A stretch of 64,000 nt of DNA, taken from the NCBI RefSeq assembly GCF_019059575.1, contig NW_024881984.1, positions 409,371-473,370 of the forward strand, in the 5' to 3' direction. Below are positions 40,391 to 51,000 of the stretch, piece after piece (positions within the stretch are counted from its first letter, which is position 1; every line of letters begins with the position of its first letter). A model generated the notes under the pieces. That model was not told the origin of the DNA. It ran no database searches and saw nothing but the letters and a program-made list of their open reading frames with translations. The stretch is from Amphibalanus amphitrite (lineage: Eukaryota > Arthropoda > Thecostraca > Balanomorpha > Balanidae). The translations under genes were made by a program, and so were the position numbers.

Positions 40391-40542
40391 GGGACACGGA
40401 GCGGCTAGGTCAGCTACTGCTAGACGGGTATGACCACATCCTTGATGCGGAGGATAGCCGTCATCGGAACATTGTGCACGTGGCAGAACAGAACGCCAGT
40501 CAGGACACTGTCGGCTTCCTGCGCAGCTTCTACGGATTCGAG
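40391..40542 (+). CDS. Second ankyrin gene: hook continuation exon
   Basis: Acceptor ACCTACAG, donor GTGCGG, phase 1 entry and phase 0 exit. GDTERLGQLLLDGYDHILDA then NIVHVAEQNASQDTVGFLRS, equivalent to the hook exons of the kinase gene. Confidence 0.7.
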
Positions 40543-42616
40543 GTGCGGTAGGGTACTTTAAGATGTAGTAGGGTGGGTTGAAGTAAAAAATAGACACTGC
40601 ATTAAGACGCTGTACGATGAAATCGAGATGTAATCAAGGAAAGTCTAGGTCCGTCACTGGAAAGTCGCACGCATATTGATCGGTAGGTATAGTTTTTTTT
40701 TTTGTCAAAAGGAATTGCCATGGCGATTAGCCAGTTCTGCACTTAGGTCAAGGTATATTGGCATTCTAACTATTAGCTAATCGAAATCTTCCAAATTGCC
40801 GATGCTGTCGAATATAGTATTGTGAATCGCATTACTACACAGAAAACTTAGACTTGAACGAGCAATACGGTGCAACTTCTTACTGTCTTCAACGATGTCT
40901 AAAAATTCAATCCAAGGCAAGGTCAAGCCTCATCACAAGCTCCCGATGATACAAACCAAAACCCTTCAGCACCCACCTCACCAGGCCCGTTTCACTCACC
41001 CCTCCCTCCGCGCCCCTGCCGTCCGTCTCTATCGCAGGAGAAGCGCGACTGGCTGTTCCGTGCTGTCCGTGCTGGCGCCACCGGCCACGTGCGGCGTCAC
41101 CTAGACGAGCCTCGCTGGCCGAGGCCGGGACGGTCACGGCAGAACGGCTCTGCACGCCGCTGTGCTCTGGCAGAGGGCGGATATTGTGCGGCTCATCGCT
41201 GACAAGTTCCCCAGCACCGTGCATCAGGGCGACAATGTGAGAGGGCAGGGAATGGAAGCATTCCAAAGGGAATCGAGGGTTGTCTTTTGGAGGGAGTCAT
41301 TATAATGGGGTGGAGGTATTATTTCGGAAGGCCTCCCACTCTATTTTGAAGTCCTCTCGGAAGGCATCCTTAGAGCACTTATCTCATTATGGCCTGCTGG
41401 TTCAGGTATTCTACGTGGGAAACCAGACGGGAACCAGTCACAATGCGTTCGATTTCAGTGATTTTCCTTACATCTACCGACTATAAGCAGTAGCTGCCGT
41501 TGTTAAATAACATAAATTGCTTTCCCCCTCCATGAGAGAACCCCATGTTCCCTTTCATCTTTCGACAGCATCCGCTAATCAGTAATCAATTATCAGCACA
41601 GTTACCTTTTGGCAGGCCTGATCCCCGGGCGGTCGAGATTTAGTCTCTGGTCCGCGGAAATTGCCGACAATTCCTTTGTCCGCCCCGTAACGCTTCATCC
41701 AGTTGTTTTCCCCGTCACTAATAATCTGTGTTCTCCAACACGTGTCATTCATCGTAAAGTCAATACTGTCATAACGTCGGCTGTTGGGTGTGAGACTCGT
41801 CTGCTCCCCTCTCGTTGAATACGTCCCCTGTTGGTCGGTACTGCAGCCTGTGTAGACTGACACAACGAAGGGAAGGGCAGAGGGAGAGAGGGGGCAGAGC
41901 CGCGGGGGGAGGGCAGAGGGAGGGGGAGGCAGAGCCGCTGGTGGTTCCCACGCCCTAGGTGTCTCGATCGGGGAAACATGGAGAGCTGCCGAATTTCGGG
42001 AGCGGGTCGGGTGTTTAACCGACTGACGACTTAGGCTGGGCTTGACCGGCTTATGTCTTGCGTGTGCAGCTGGAGAGAACTCCGATGCACTTACGCCATG
42101 GGCATGACGGAGGTGGAGACGGTCGGAAAGTTCTTGATCCAGGCCGGCGCCTCCGTACAGTGAAAGATTGGTAGGTAGCGTGTAAAATAACGTGCACAGT
42201 TACATAGCTTGACAAAATCCAAGAGGAGGATACGAATGATCAGTTGAATCGAAGCAGTTAAATTACCATTCAAACAGCAAAAAAATAAGAACAGTATGTA
42301 AAGAGAAAGAGCATATGCTAGTCAAACCATGTCTATGTCTGGCACGAATCTCAAAATGATTTATGCGTCCACAAGGTGCATTTATGACATTGTTAGCTTC
42401 ATGTGCACGATATATCTCGCAATTAATTGCGTATTGCACATTAACGACATCTTTTCTCGCGGGGAACAGTCCCAGTCCTACTGCTGATGCATCCCGAGGA
42501 GCTCCAAGGCCTGATCATGGAGGAAGTGACGGCGAACGCGGCGCAAAGCTCGCCGCTGCTCCTCAGCCAACAGTGGCGCAGCGAAATGCAGCAATATCCG
42601 TGGCCAATCACGCGGA

Positions 42617-42631
42617 TAGATGGAGAGAGAT

Positions 42632-42662
<31 letters not shown>

Positions 42663-42978
42663 GGAAGAGTGAGAGAGCGAGGAGATGGGAGAGAGAGGGG
42701 AGGAGAGAGGAGAGAGGGAAATGAGACGGGAGGAGAGACGAGGGACGGAGGAGAGGGAGGGAGAGAGAGGGGAGGGAGTTTTGAGGGAGGGGGAAGAGAG
42801 GAGGGGGAGAGAGAGAGGAGAGGGAGAGGGGGGAGGAGAGAGAGGAGAGAGAGGAGAGGCGGAGGGGAGCGGAGGAGAGAAGAGGAGGGGAGAGAGAGGG
42901 GAGGAGGAGAGGGAGACGAGGGGGAGGAGAGAGAGAGCGAGAGAGATGAGGAGAGAGAGAGGAAAGAGAGAGAGAGGG

Positions 42979-43012
<34 letters not shown>

Positions 43013-43018
43013 GAGAGG

Positions 43019-43060
<42 letters not shown>

Positions 43061-43065
43061 GGACA
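42617..43065. repeat. (GA)n-rich low-complexity tract
   Basis: About 450 bases of GAGAGA, GGGAGA and GAGGAG without a fixed unit. Long reading frames on both strands here are artefacts of the repeat. Confidence 0.95.
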
Positions 43066-43403
43066 AAGAGCCACCATTGATAATGCAGTGGTGGAAATGC
43101 ACTGATTGTTGGCGCTGATGGGATTGATATGAAATACCAGTATTGTGTTGTATTGTATTGTATTGTATTGTAATTAGCCGTTACTGAGCGTGCGACGGTA
43201 TGACTACCACGAAACTGAAAGGATGCCTATTTATGTGCGGTATAAGATGCGTATAGTTTTGTAGCAATGAGTAGTTTCGTTATAGCTTCGTAGCAATGAG
43301 AGGGGTGACCATGGTGTATAGTTTTGTGTGACCCTTCTTACCTATCCTGTGAGACCTGACCTGGTAACAGTGACGTCACACAAAACGCATAGCTTAAAAT
43401 TAG

Positions 43404-43726
43404 CCCTCGCCGGGGGGGAGTGGGCGGGTTTCACTCCCCCCCCCCCCCAGAAAAATTTATCGCAATTACTCGGAACGCGTTCGCCATAGAGAGCCGAAAA
43501 TTGGCAGTTTGCACGCCTGGCCTTTAATTCAAGTCAAATCTTTGACCTCAACCATAATTTGTGGTCAGGTCAGATCACTGCCTGTGACGTCACAAGTGAA
43601 CCTCTTTACGATTCTAAAACGTACTTCGACTGTTCACCTGAGCAGTCTTCTACTTTGTTCTCCATATATTCCTGTAAATGCATGTAGTATTGTGACAACA
43701 CTTACGAGTATATAGTTCTGCTGACT
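43404..43726. mobile_element. Truncated TTAA-type G/C-hairpin element
   Basis: Left TTAG at 43400-43403, then CCCTCGCCGGGGGGG and a hairpin of G run, GTGGGCGGGTTTCAC and C run. AGGTCA and TGACGTCA sites at 43549-43592. No right end found; a hAT MITE lies just after. Confidence 0.5.
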
Positions 43727-43734
43727 ATTCTTAG

Positions 43735-43996
43735 TAGAGATGTCAATCGGATACCAACTTTTTGGTATACCGATACCAAACCGATACCAACTTGGTATTT
43801 GGTATTTAAATCCTAAAGTGTTTGGTATTTTGTTGGTATCATGAACCCTCACAAGTGTATAAGAGGCTGAGAAATTGGTAAAAAGTTGGTATTTCCCTCA
43901 TGTTTCCAAGCTGGTTTGGTTTCGGTATTTCCCCATGGTTTTGGTTGATATTTGGTTTGGTATCGGTATTCCGACTTTCCGTAATTGACATCACTA
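43735..43996. mobile_element. hAT-type MITE with GGTATCGGTAT repeats
   Basis: 262 bp. The 8-bp duplication ATTCTTAG flanks both sides (43727-43734 and 43997-44004). Ends TAGAGATGTCAAT and, read inward from the right, TAGTGATGTCAAT. The interior is full of TTGGTATT/GGTATCGG motifs. No coding capacity. Confidence 0.9.
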
Positions 43997-44436
43997 ATTC
44001 TTAGCGTAAACAAAGGTGCAATAAAACGTTCAAAATATTGAGCATAATACGTGTAACAATAAATAAGATGGCAGGCTATATAACACCATGTGCCGCGGGC
44101 CACGTAGTTACACAATCCATTTAGTATCCTATCCTGCTGCTTACGTATATAGAAGGGGATACAGCGTCGAAGGGTGAACACGTTCATGGAAGACGTTGGA
44201 AGACATAGTACAGTTGCTCTACCATCTGCAACACATTCACTTGGTTTGTCACGTCCAGCAAGTTCCACTGACATTTCAGGTCGATTTGAAGACCTAACCT
44301 AAAATAATACGGACGTGAGTATCTGCCGAGGAGAGATTACCAGATTAGTCAGTGTCGTACACAACACACATTGCATTAAACACATCAATAAACAAAAATC
44401 AAGCCTCTGAGAACTTACGCGAACATTACACAAAGA

Positions 44437-45938
44437 CTAACAGCTGTATAGTGTATAAGTGTATAACGGTGACCAAAGATGCACCCAAAGATCGCCGTTC
44501 TCCGCTAAAGCGCCGTTCAGATGGAGCGCAGCTGACTGAAGGGCACGCCGGGGGCAGGGGTAGCAGGGGGCGGCCAGCGGCCGGCAGCCCAGGTGCTGGT
44601 CACTGCCCTCCTGAGGGCCGCTCAGCAGCTCGGCCATGAAGGCGATGTACGTGATAGCCAGTCGCAGCGTTTCGATTCGCGAGAGACGCTTCTCGTACGC
44701 AAAAGTCGGCACCTGTGAACAGCGCACCGGGCTCTGATACAGGATAATTAGTGACTTATGAGGCGTGTTATGACTTGTGAGGCGTATGTTAGATGGATGT
44801 AAGTTTATAAACAACAGCTTACACTGGCCCGTCTGTTTAAATCGCTGCCCTATTCTTGTGTCTATTCTGTGACGATACGACTCTATGGACTATGCTGTGA
44901 CTGTGTGTTGACTGTTGTTCTTTACCTGGATGAGTAATACCTACTGTTTAAAGTTATTCCTCTAGTCGAGATTAATATAGTTTTGGATTATGGATAGCAA
45001 TAAATGAATCGTCACCACCATCACGTTTTTTCATCTAAACCAGGCAAAACCACAATGACAACGACAGTGAAATCGACGATCAGAAAACTTAACGCCATCC
45101 ATTTCTTTGAAATCGCATAGCAGTAACATCGATAGAGTCGTTAGGCGGCACGGGCGGACATCGATAGCAGCGCCTCTATCGGTCACTAGGGAAAGCTGGG
45201 CTGTAGGCGACGATATACCGGCTGAGTTGTCACACGTTGAATAGGCTTATAGCCATCCGTCTTGTGAAAAAGTTGAACTTTTGCCTTTAATATTTCTACA
45301 GGCAATTTTAGAAGTGTCTTCACATGGATTACAAAACCGTTTAGATTATTGTATTCACTTCAAGCCTTCCCTATTGTTCTTGATGATCCGGGAACTATTT
45401 CTAATTAGTGTTTCTAGCTTAGTAAAGAAATACTGTGCAAATGATGAAAAAGCATAAATGGAAGATTTTAAATGCAATTTTCTCTAACAATTAATGGTAA
45501 ATTCTCTACATATCAAGGAAAAGGTGCATGCTAACTGATAATTTAAAGTTCTTGGGGCCAGTTGTTTTCTTCTTTTCTTATGTCGCCCCAATGGCCGCGA
45601 ATACACTGTGATAACGCCTATCGGTAGTGGTGAATCACGGCTTAAACAAGCGTCTAGCTGTAAAAAACACACGCTCAGTGTTCAGTTTCTTTCTTCATTC
45701 TCAGACAAACTATCAGATCTAAACGATAACTCGCAGGCCTAGCAGCTGCACCAGTGTGCTCACCTTTCTCCTCAGCCTGTCGAAGGCCTCGTTGAGGCTG
45801 AGCATGCGGCGCCGCTCCCGGATGTTGGCCGCCCTCCTCTGTGCCATCGACGCCCCCGTCGACGCAGCTTCTTGGCGGGGCGGCTGCAGCGGGCCCGAGC
45901 GTGGCACACCGTGTGAGGAGAGCGGAATCAGAGGGTTA
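44437..45938 (-). CDS. Fer3: Fer3/FERD3L-type bHLH transcription factor, two exons shown
   Basis: On the minus strand, exon 45938(or 45883)-45764 ends [24 protein letters not shown] with donor GTGAGC. After a 1,051-bp intron, exon 44712-44437 begins [30 protein letters not shown] and stops with TAG at 44437-44439. Together they form a complete bHLH of the Fer3/FERD3L (Nato3) type: the basic region NIRERRRM, helix 1, a [13 protein letters not shown] loop and helix 2. The vertebrate member acts in floor-plate and midbrain neural progenitors. Bound as a dimer to E-boxes, it should act in the nucleus. About 50 further residues after helix 2 are unlike the short vertebrate tail. The 5' end is unsettled: a Met lies 7 codons before NIRERRR, but a spliced upstream exon is likely. 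Confidence 0.85.
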
Positions 45939-46789
45939 CTTCATATAGCATTGGTTACTTCACACCGGCCACTGAGGGCCATAGAAGGCTGAAGCTATAC
46001 CTATCTTCTGTGAAAGGCTTGGAGAGAACAGAGGTCGGAAACTCGTGTCCAGCCAGGATGAACAAATAGGCTAATGAATCATTCATTATCATCCAATTGG
46101 TCCTGGTATCCTGGACCTGTGAAGTCTGTGAAGCTTATTGAAATTAGATGTGTTACGTGACTGCGGCTACCCCTTGTACTTAATTCTTACTCGTATATGG
46201 GCTCGGACCGCAAAGTGCAGCTAAACCTCCCCCAGTTTTTTTTTCACGAATCATTTGCATAAAACGGCAAATAACAATGCAATTTTGCATTGCTAATAGT
46301 CAAAACGAGAGATACCTTGCTTCTCAAGGAGCTCTCACCTGGGAAAGTCAACGAATGACCTGCGACCATCAAAATGAATATCCATCGGCTTCCTCTCGTC
46401 ACGCACTTTTCAGTATCCTTTACTTGTTTTCTTATTGCTTTTGAATCATGGATGTGTAGGCAACATAAATAGACGCCATGTATCAGCGACCACAGACTGC
46501 CACACTCTTGTAATCTTTGTGTCGAGTTTCGATGGCAAAGTCAGAACGTGAAAGTTGAGGTTATTTGGTGATCTCTATTGACCTCAGCAATGACTTGATC
46601 AATACATGATTTTCATAACTTTGAAAGATTTACAGTCAAGTATTGCTATTTTTGGGTCTTTCTAGCTTTCTTAGTTTCCGAGATAGCCGGGTGTGGCCGC
46701 TCCTCCTCCCTCCTCCCCCCGGCATCCTGGCGAAGCTGGCTAAGACCCCCACCATGGTGCTGGTCAATGATGAATTACGTAGCTATTAA

Positions 46790-47960
46790 CCCGCGCCCCA
46801 CTGGGGTCTGTGTATAAACGCCCTACTGGGGGGGGGGGCTATTCATAGCCCCCCCTCCTAACTCCGAAACTACTGGGCCGATCGTCAAAATTCAAACAGC
46901 GTCTGATAGCCCCGGAAAAACTGTCGAGCAAAACCTAATTTCATTGACCTCGAGGTCACCGATGACGTCACAGGTTAGGTCAAAGTAAAAATTATTAGCA
47001 CTTTGGCTTGTTCACATTTTGGGCTCTGGCCGCCGTCTAACAAGTCAGATCAGGCTCATTTTTGGTTTCCACACTCGTGAACAGATGCTCTAGATACCTT
47101 GAGGGTACCAAACTTGTACCTTGATTTTCAGGTCAGGGTCAGGTCATCACAGGTCACGAAAATATTATCATGCGTCGGTCACGTGACACATGTTTTATGG
47201 TCCATTTAGGCCATAGATTTCGAATTTGATGTCGTCTGTGTCATTCGAGGTCGATTTGAGTCGAATTTAGCTTAGGTCAGGTCACTTTCAGGTCAAAAAA
47301 GGTCAAATTTTGAAATTAAAATTTTTCAACAAAAAAGGTGTCTATTGGATGCAGTTTGAGCTCAGGAACACGATGGTGCCATTTATATTGGTGTACGATG
47401 TCAAATACGTACTGAAAAATTGATTTGAAAAATTGATAATTGTGAATTTTTTGCAATAATGCGTATAACTTGGCCATTTTTGAAGATATTTAGCTAAAAC
47501 TTGCTAGAGTTAGTCATAATCATGCGTTCTGTCACATACATTCCGGTTTTTTCGAAAACTCAAAAACTTTTTGAAACAAGTATAAAAATATAAATTTTGA
47601 ATATTATTATATAAAATTTTCGAAATTTTCAAAATTTTGAAAATCCGAGATAGCAGTTTGATAGCGCGGTCAATTCTGAGTCCTTTCATGCAAAGAAATT
47701 GGATCTAGCCTAAAAACTGAGCTCTTGGGAGCGATGGCCGTGGTTCAATGTTTTGCGTCGAAATCGGACGAACATGACGTCACTCTGACGTCATTTCCGG
47801 CCGATCTATGGTAGCTACGAAGTTCAAATTTGACACAAGGTGTCAAATTGATGCAGCCGAAGGTGCTGAAAGTTTGGCGTCAATCCGTCAAGCGGTTTGG
47901 AAGTTATTGCAGAAAAACGGGAGGGGGGCTAAATAGCCCCCCCCCCCAGTGGGGCGCGGG
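46790..47960 (+). mobile_element. TTAA MITE, CCCGCGCCCCACTGGGG family, copy 2
   Basis: TTAA at 46786-46789 and 47961-47964. Aligns end to end with 37204-38373 in the same orientation with scattered substitutions and small indels. Same hairpins and the same AGGTCA and TGACGTCA clusters. Confidence 0.9.
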
Positions 47961-47986
47961 TTAATGGGTATGGTAATCGTTTCAAC

Positions 47987-48838
47987 CAGGGATGCGGAGC
48001 CGTGGAAATTTCAGACGGCTCCGGCTCCGGCTCCGGCTCCGGAGAAAAAAATCGGCTCCAGCTCCGGCTCCGGCTCCGGGTGAAATGTTATGGCGGCTCC
48101 GGCTCCGGCTCCGGCTCCGAGTAAAATGGTCCGGCTCCGGCGGCTCCGGCTCCGGCGGCTCCGGCTCCGACTCAGTACATCCCTATGCAATCAATTAAAT
48201 ACGGGTGGAAGAAAAATTGGATTGGTTATACGCGTTACTCTTTGCCATGACCGGCTCACCGCGTCCCCGCGCAAACGCACCTCGGAGAGAACCGGCAGAA
48301 CAAAGGGCTAGGAAGCGATGGCATTGGAAACGCAGTCGCCGCGAATCGGAGTTCAGTGAACCATCGTAAGCTGACACCCGTCTCGGCTGCATTGGGGGGT
48401 GGGGGTGGGGGGTGTGTGGGATGAGACGGTGCTGGGAGTCGCAGTCCACTGCACTGGTTTGAAAACAATGGCCGTCACCTGATGACTGGTCCTCATGTTC
48501 TGGGGATGCAGTAGACGGGGGGGGGGGGAAGAGCAAACAGGAAGTTGTTTGCGTACTGTGGAATACTGGGGATATTCGGATTTTTTCATTCACTTGATGG
48601 CCCATGACGTAAGTACCATATATTTTACTGCCTTGTACTGTCAAACCGAACTAGGTCAATTATTTTTTTCCTCTTCAAAAAATAAAAAGGAGCCGGAGTC
48701 GCCCCCTTTTTGGCGGCTCCGGCTCCGGCTCCGGCGGGCTATATTGTTTCACGGCTCCGGCTCCGGCTCCGGCTCCGGGCAAAATATGCCGGCTCCGGCG
48801 GCTCCGGCTCCGACTCCGGCTCCGGCTCCGCATCCCTG
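47987..48838. mobile_element. hAT-type MITE with GGCTCC subterminal repeats
   Basis: 852 bp. The perfect 8-bp duplication GTTTCAAC lies at 47979-47986 and 48839-48846. Perfect 16-bp inverted ends (CAGGGATGCGGAGCCG). Both subterminal regions (48020-48170 and 48715-48830) are built from GGCTCC/CGGCTC hexamers, as in transposase-binding arrays of hAT elements. The middle (48180-48660) is unrelated, single-copy-like sequence without a transposase. Confidence 0.95.
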
Positions 48839-48846
48839 GTTTCAAC

Positions 48847-49745
48847 CATTCCTACCTCAATGAAATAACTGAGAAAATGTTCGTAGCAATTCTTATTGGA
48901 GTGTCCAGTCTGCATAAATAGTTTGACCCTATTTAAACAAACATAAGCAGACAAAATGAAAGAAGTCATCTAGTAGTGAATGTAAAATAAATGTAAAATT
49001 GTCACGAAAAACGTCCAGAATTTGACCATTTTTACATATCGTTGCATAACTTGGAACAAATTTACAGCGCCGCAGGAAGGCGCTGTAGTAGTCGATCGCT
49101 CTTTCGATAGTCGATTGCTCTTTTTAAAGTTTTTTTTTCTGTCTAATAGTTTAAGATTTGACCTAGGCTTTCTTCACCTAGGTTTGTCTACAGAGTGCAA
49201 AAACTCTTTAAACTTCACGTTTTTGTTAAACACGTTTTTGCGCAAGAACTTTTGATACCAAGCTTGTCTTACGTTGATTTTAGCGGCATTACGTTTCTCT
49301 TGCTGAGACGCGTCGAATGAGCTATACCTATGTTGACCTGAAAAGTTCAGCTTCAAATTTGTCCTAAGTTCAAGGTCAAGGACAGGTCATGCTCCATATC
49401 ATTCGATTCGTATCGTTGAGCTGAACGCATCTAAGGAGTTTTTCTCGTCCTAGCATGTCTCTGTTTCAAGTGTCTGTAAAAAAAAAAGTTTAAAGCCCCT
49501 CATGACCTGAGATGACCTCAGGGGCAAAAAGAGGGGTTATGTGTGCAATTTTTCGCTTCAGAATGTTTTGTTCATAGTTTTTGTTTTCATTGTTTAGTGT
49601 TTACCTGTATCCTGATGTTTAACAGTGCTTAGTTTGACTTTGTCTAAAACAAGGGTAGTTTAATTTGCACAATTCAGTAAGACAGCAAGTCGACTTCAAA
49701 ATCAAAACAATAATCGGGGGGGGGGGGGTGCAAATTTTGGCAAAG
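48847..49745. other. Spacer with decayed AGGTCA-rich element
   Basis: 49300-49560 holds AGGTCA and TGACCT motifs and phrases similar to the 51-53 kb element, so it is probably an old relic. G run at 49718-49728. No gene seen. Confidence 0.35.
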
Positions 49746-49817
49746 AGGGGGCACCCGGATTTGAACCGGGGACCTCTCGATCTGCAGTCGAATGCTCTAC
49801 CACTGAGCTATACCCCC
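49746..49817 (-). tRNA. tRNA-Cys (GCA)
   Basis: The 72-nt minus-strand sequence folds as a standard cloverleaf: GGGGGTA/TGCCCCC acceptor stem, TAGCTCAGTGGTAGAGCA D arm, loop CTGCAGA with anticodon GCA, GGTTCAAATCC T arm and discriminator T. No intron. Box A and B match consensus. Confidence 0.97.
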
Positions 49818-50468
49818 ACAGTTTCACCCATAGTCTCATCAGGGTTGTGTACGACGTATGAGCCTGTATGTCGCGCAGGGAACCGGTCCGCCAACGCGTG
49901 ACCTCGGCCGCCAGCTGCGGCTTTCGCAGGCCTGTCAGCTGTCATTGACCGGGCGGCAGCCGACAGGGTTGAATGGCCGTCGGTAGATGGCCTTGAACTG
50001 CACTCAGCCCGTCAAAACATAAATTGTTATGTGAAATGTCACAGAACCCACAGGCGAGTAAATAAATGCAGCTTTGAGCTACCTATGTATTCCCCATTCC
50101 CAAACATATGCTCCGCAACATAGACATCATCATGAGTGTTGGTCGTCAGATAATGGATCTATGATCTACATGAATTTATGAGAATATACCTACATGAGTT
50201 TTTTTTTTTTTGTCATGGGATCGAGAGTGGGAGCACTCCTGGTCAACTGTCAGGCAATGGATGCAATGGACACATTTTTCTTAGAATCAATAGAGTTGCA
50301 CGAAGAATTGTGGGTCGGAATCTACGACCCAATGGATGTCCAATACAATAGAGCCATGAGGTTAGGCCACACCACCTCTTACCTTCAATTGACACGCGAT
50401 CTCGAGCTTTGCTGAGTTTGCACGACTGTGGTAGATGAGACTTATGCATCGAACACATAAAGCATATT

Positions 50469-50540
50469 AGGTCCCGCCGAGATTTGAACTCGGATCGCAG
50501 GATTCAAAGTCCTGAGTGCTAACCATTACACCACGGGACC
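50469..50540 (-). tRNA. tRNA-Gln (TTG)
   Basis: 72 nt on the minus strand: GGTCCCG/CGGGACC acceptor stem, D arm with TGTAATGGTTAGCA, anticodon stem CAGGA/TCCTG around loop CTTTGAA (anticodon TTG), T arm with GTTCAAATC, discriminator T. No intron. Confidence 0.97.
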
Positions 50541-51000
50541 GACGAGCGTAGTTGCCCCATTCTGTGCATATTGTCTTTACTGATGCTTTTGATTGTTGAT
50601 TCTTATTCTGATGACGATGCAATATTGAAATATATTACTTTAGATTTGGTTATATCAATTTTTGCAACATATAACATGATTATAAGGTTGTTCAATGTTC
50701 ATTTATTAACTTTACTGTTACTCATTTATTTACAATTTTATCAGTAGGTAGGTAGTTCCCACGCTCTTTTAAGTAATTTCGCATTATGAGCAAAATTTTA
50801 ACCCTGATTTCAGGTCAGGCCACCAGGTCAAGCTAAGTAGGGGAGACTGAGGCAAAGCGGCCAGGGGCAAAGTGGCCACATCGCTTTTCAGCCCTTTCAA
50901 GCTCTTCGGTCCTTCAAATGAGCACACTGGGGTTTCCGGACCGTCACCATTGTTTCGTAACAAACGGAAGTGCATTTCTTTCCAGGTTAGTGACTCTAAA

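Larger units (their letters stand above)
38872..42163 (+). pseudogene. Second hook/ankyrin gene, frameshifted (pseudogene or assembly errors)
   Basis: Best-supported exons: 39931-40135, 40391-40542, 41038-41236 and 42070-42163. The first two join in phase (G|GG) and the third follows in phase 0. Product: an ankyrin repeat (DDRGRSILHFAAERP), a hook (AWVTSLAARGDTERLGQLLL), FLRSFYGFE, then EKRDWLFRAVRAGATGHVRR. The third exon shifts frame between about 41100 and 41112, after which DGHGRTALHAAVLWQRADIV continues. The fourth has one extra T near 42091 (CACTTACGCC), after which GKFLIQAGASVQ and TGA follow. Both exons are one base longer than a multiple of three. Two weaker upstream exons (38872-38973 and 39389-39658) have splice sites and open frames but no recognisable domain. 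The order matches the modules of the kinase gene; no kinase exon follows. Confidence 0.65.

Noticed and set aside
42363-43118. 251-codon Arg/Glu-rich frame and its minus-strand Leu/Ser partner
   Set aside because: It comes from the (GA)n tract; no splice signals or non-repetitive protein text.
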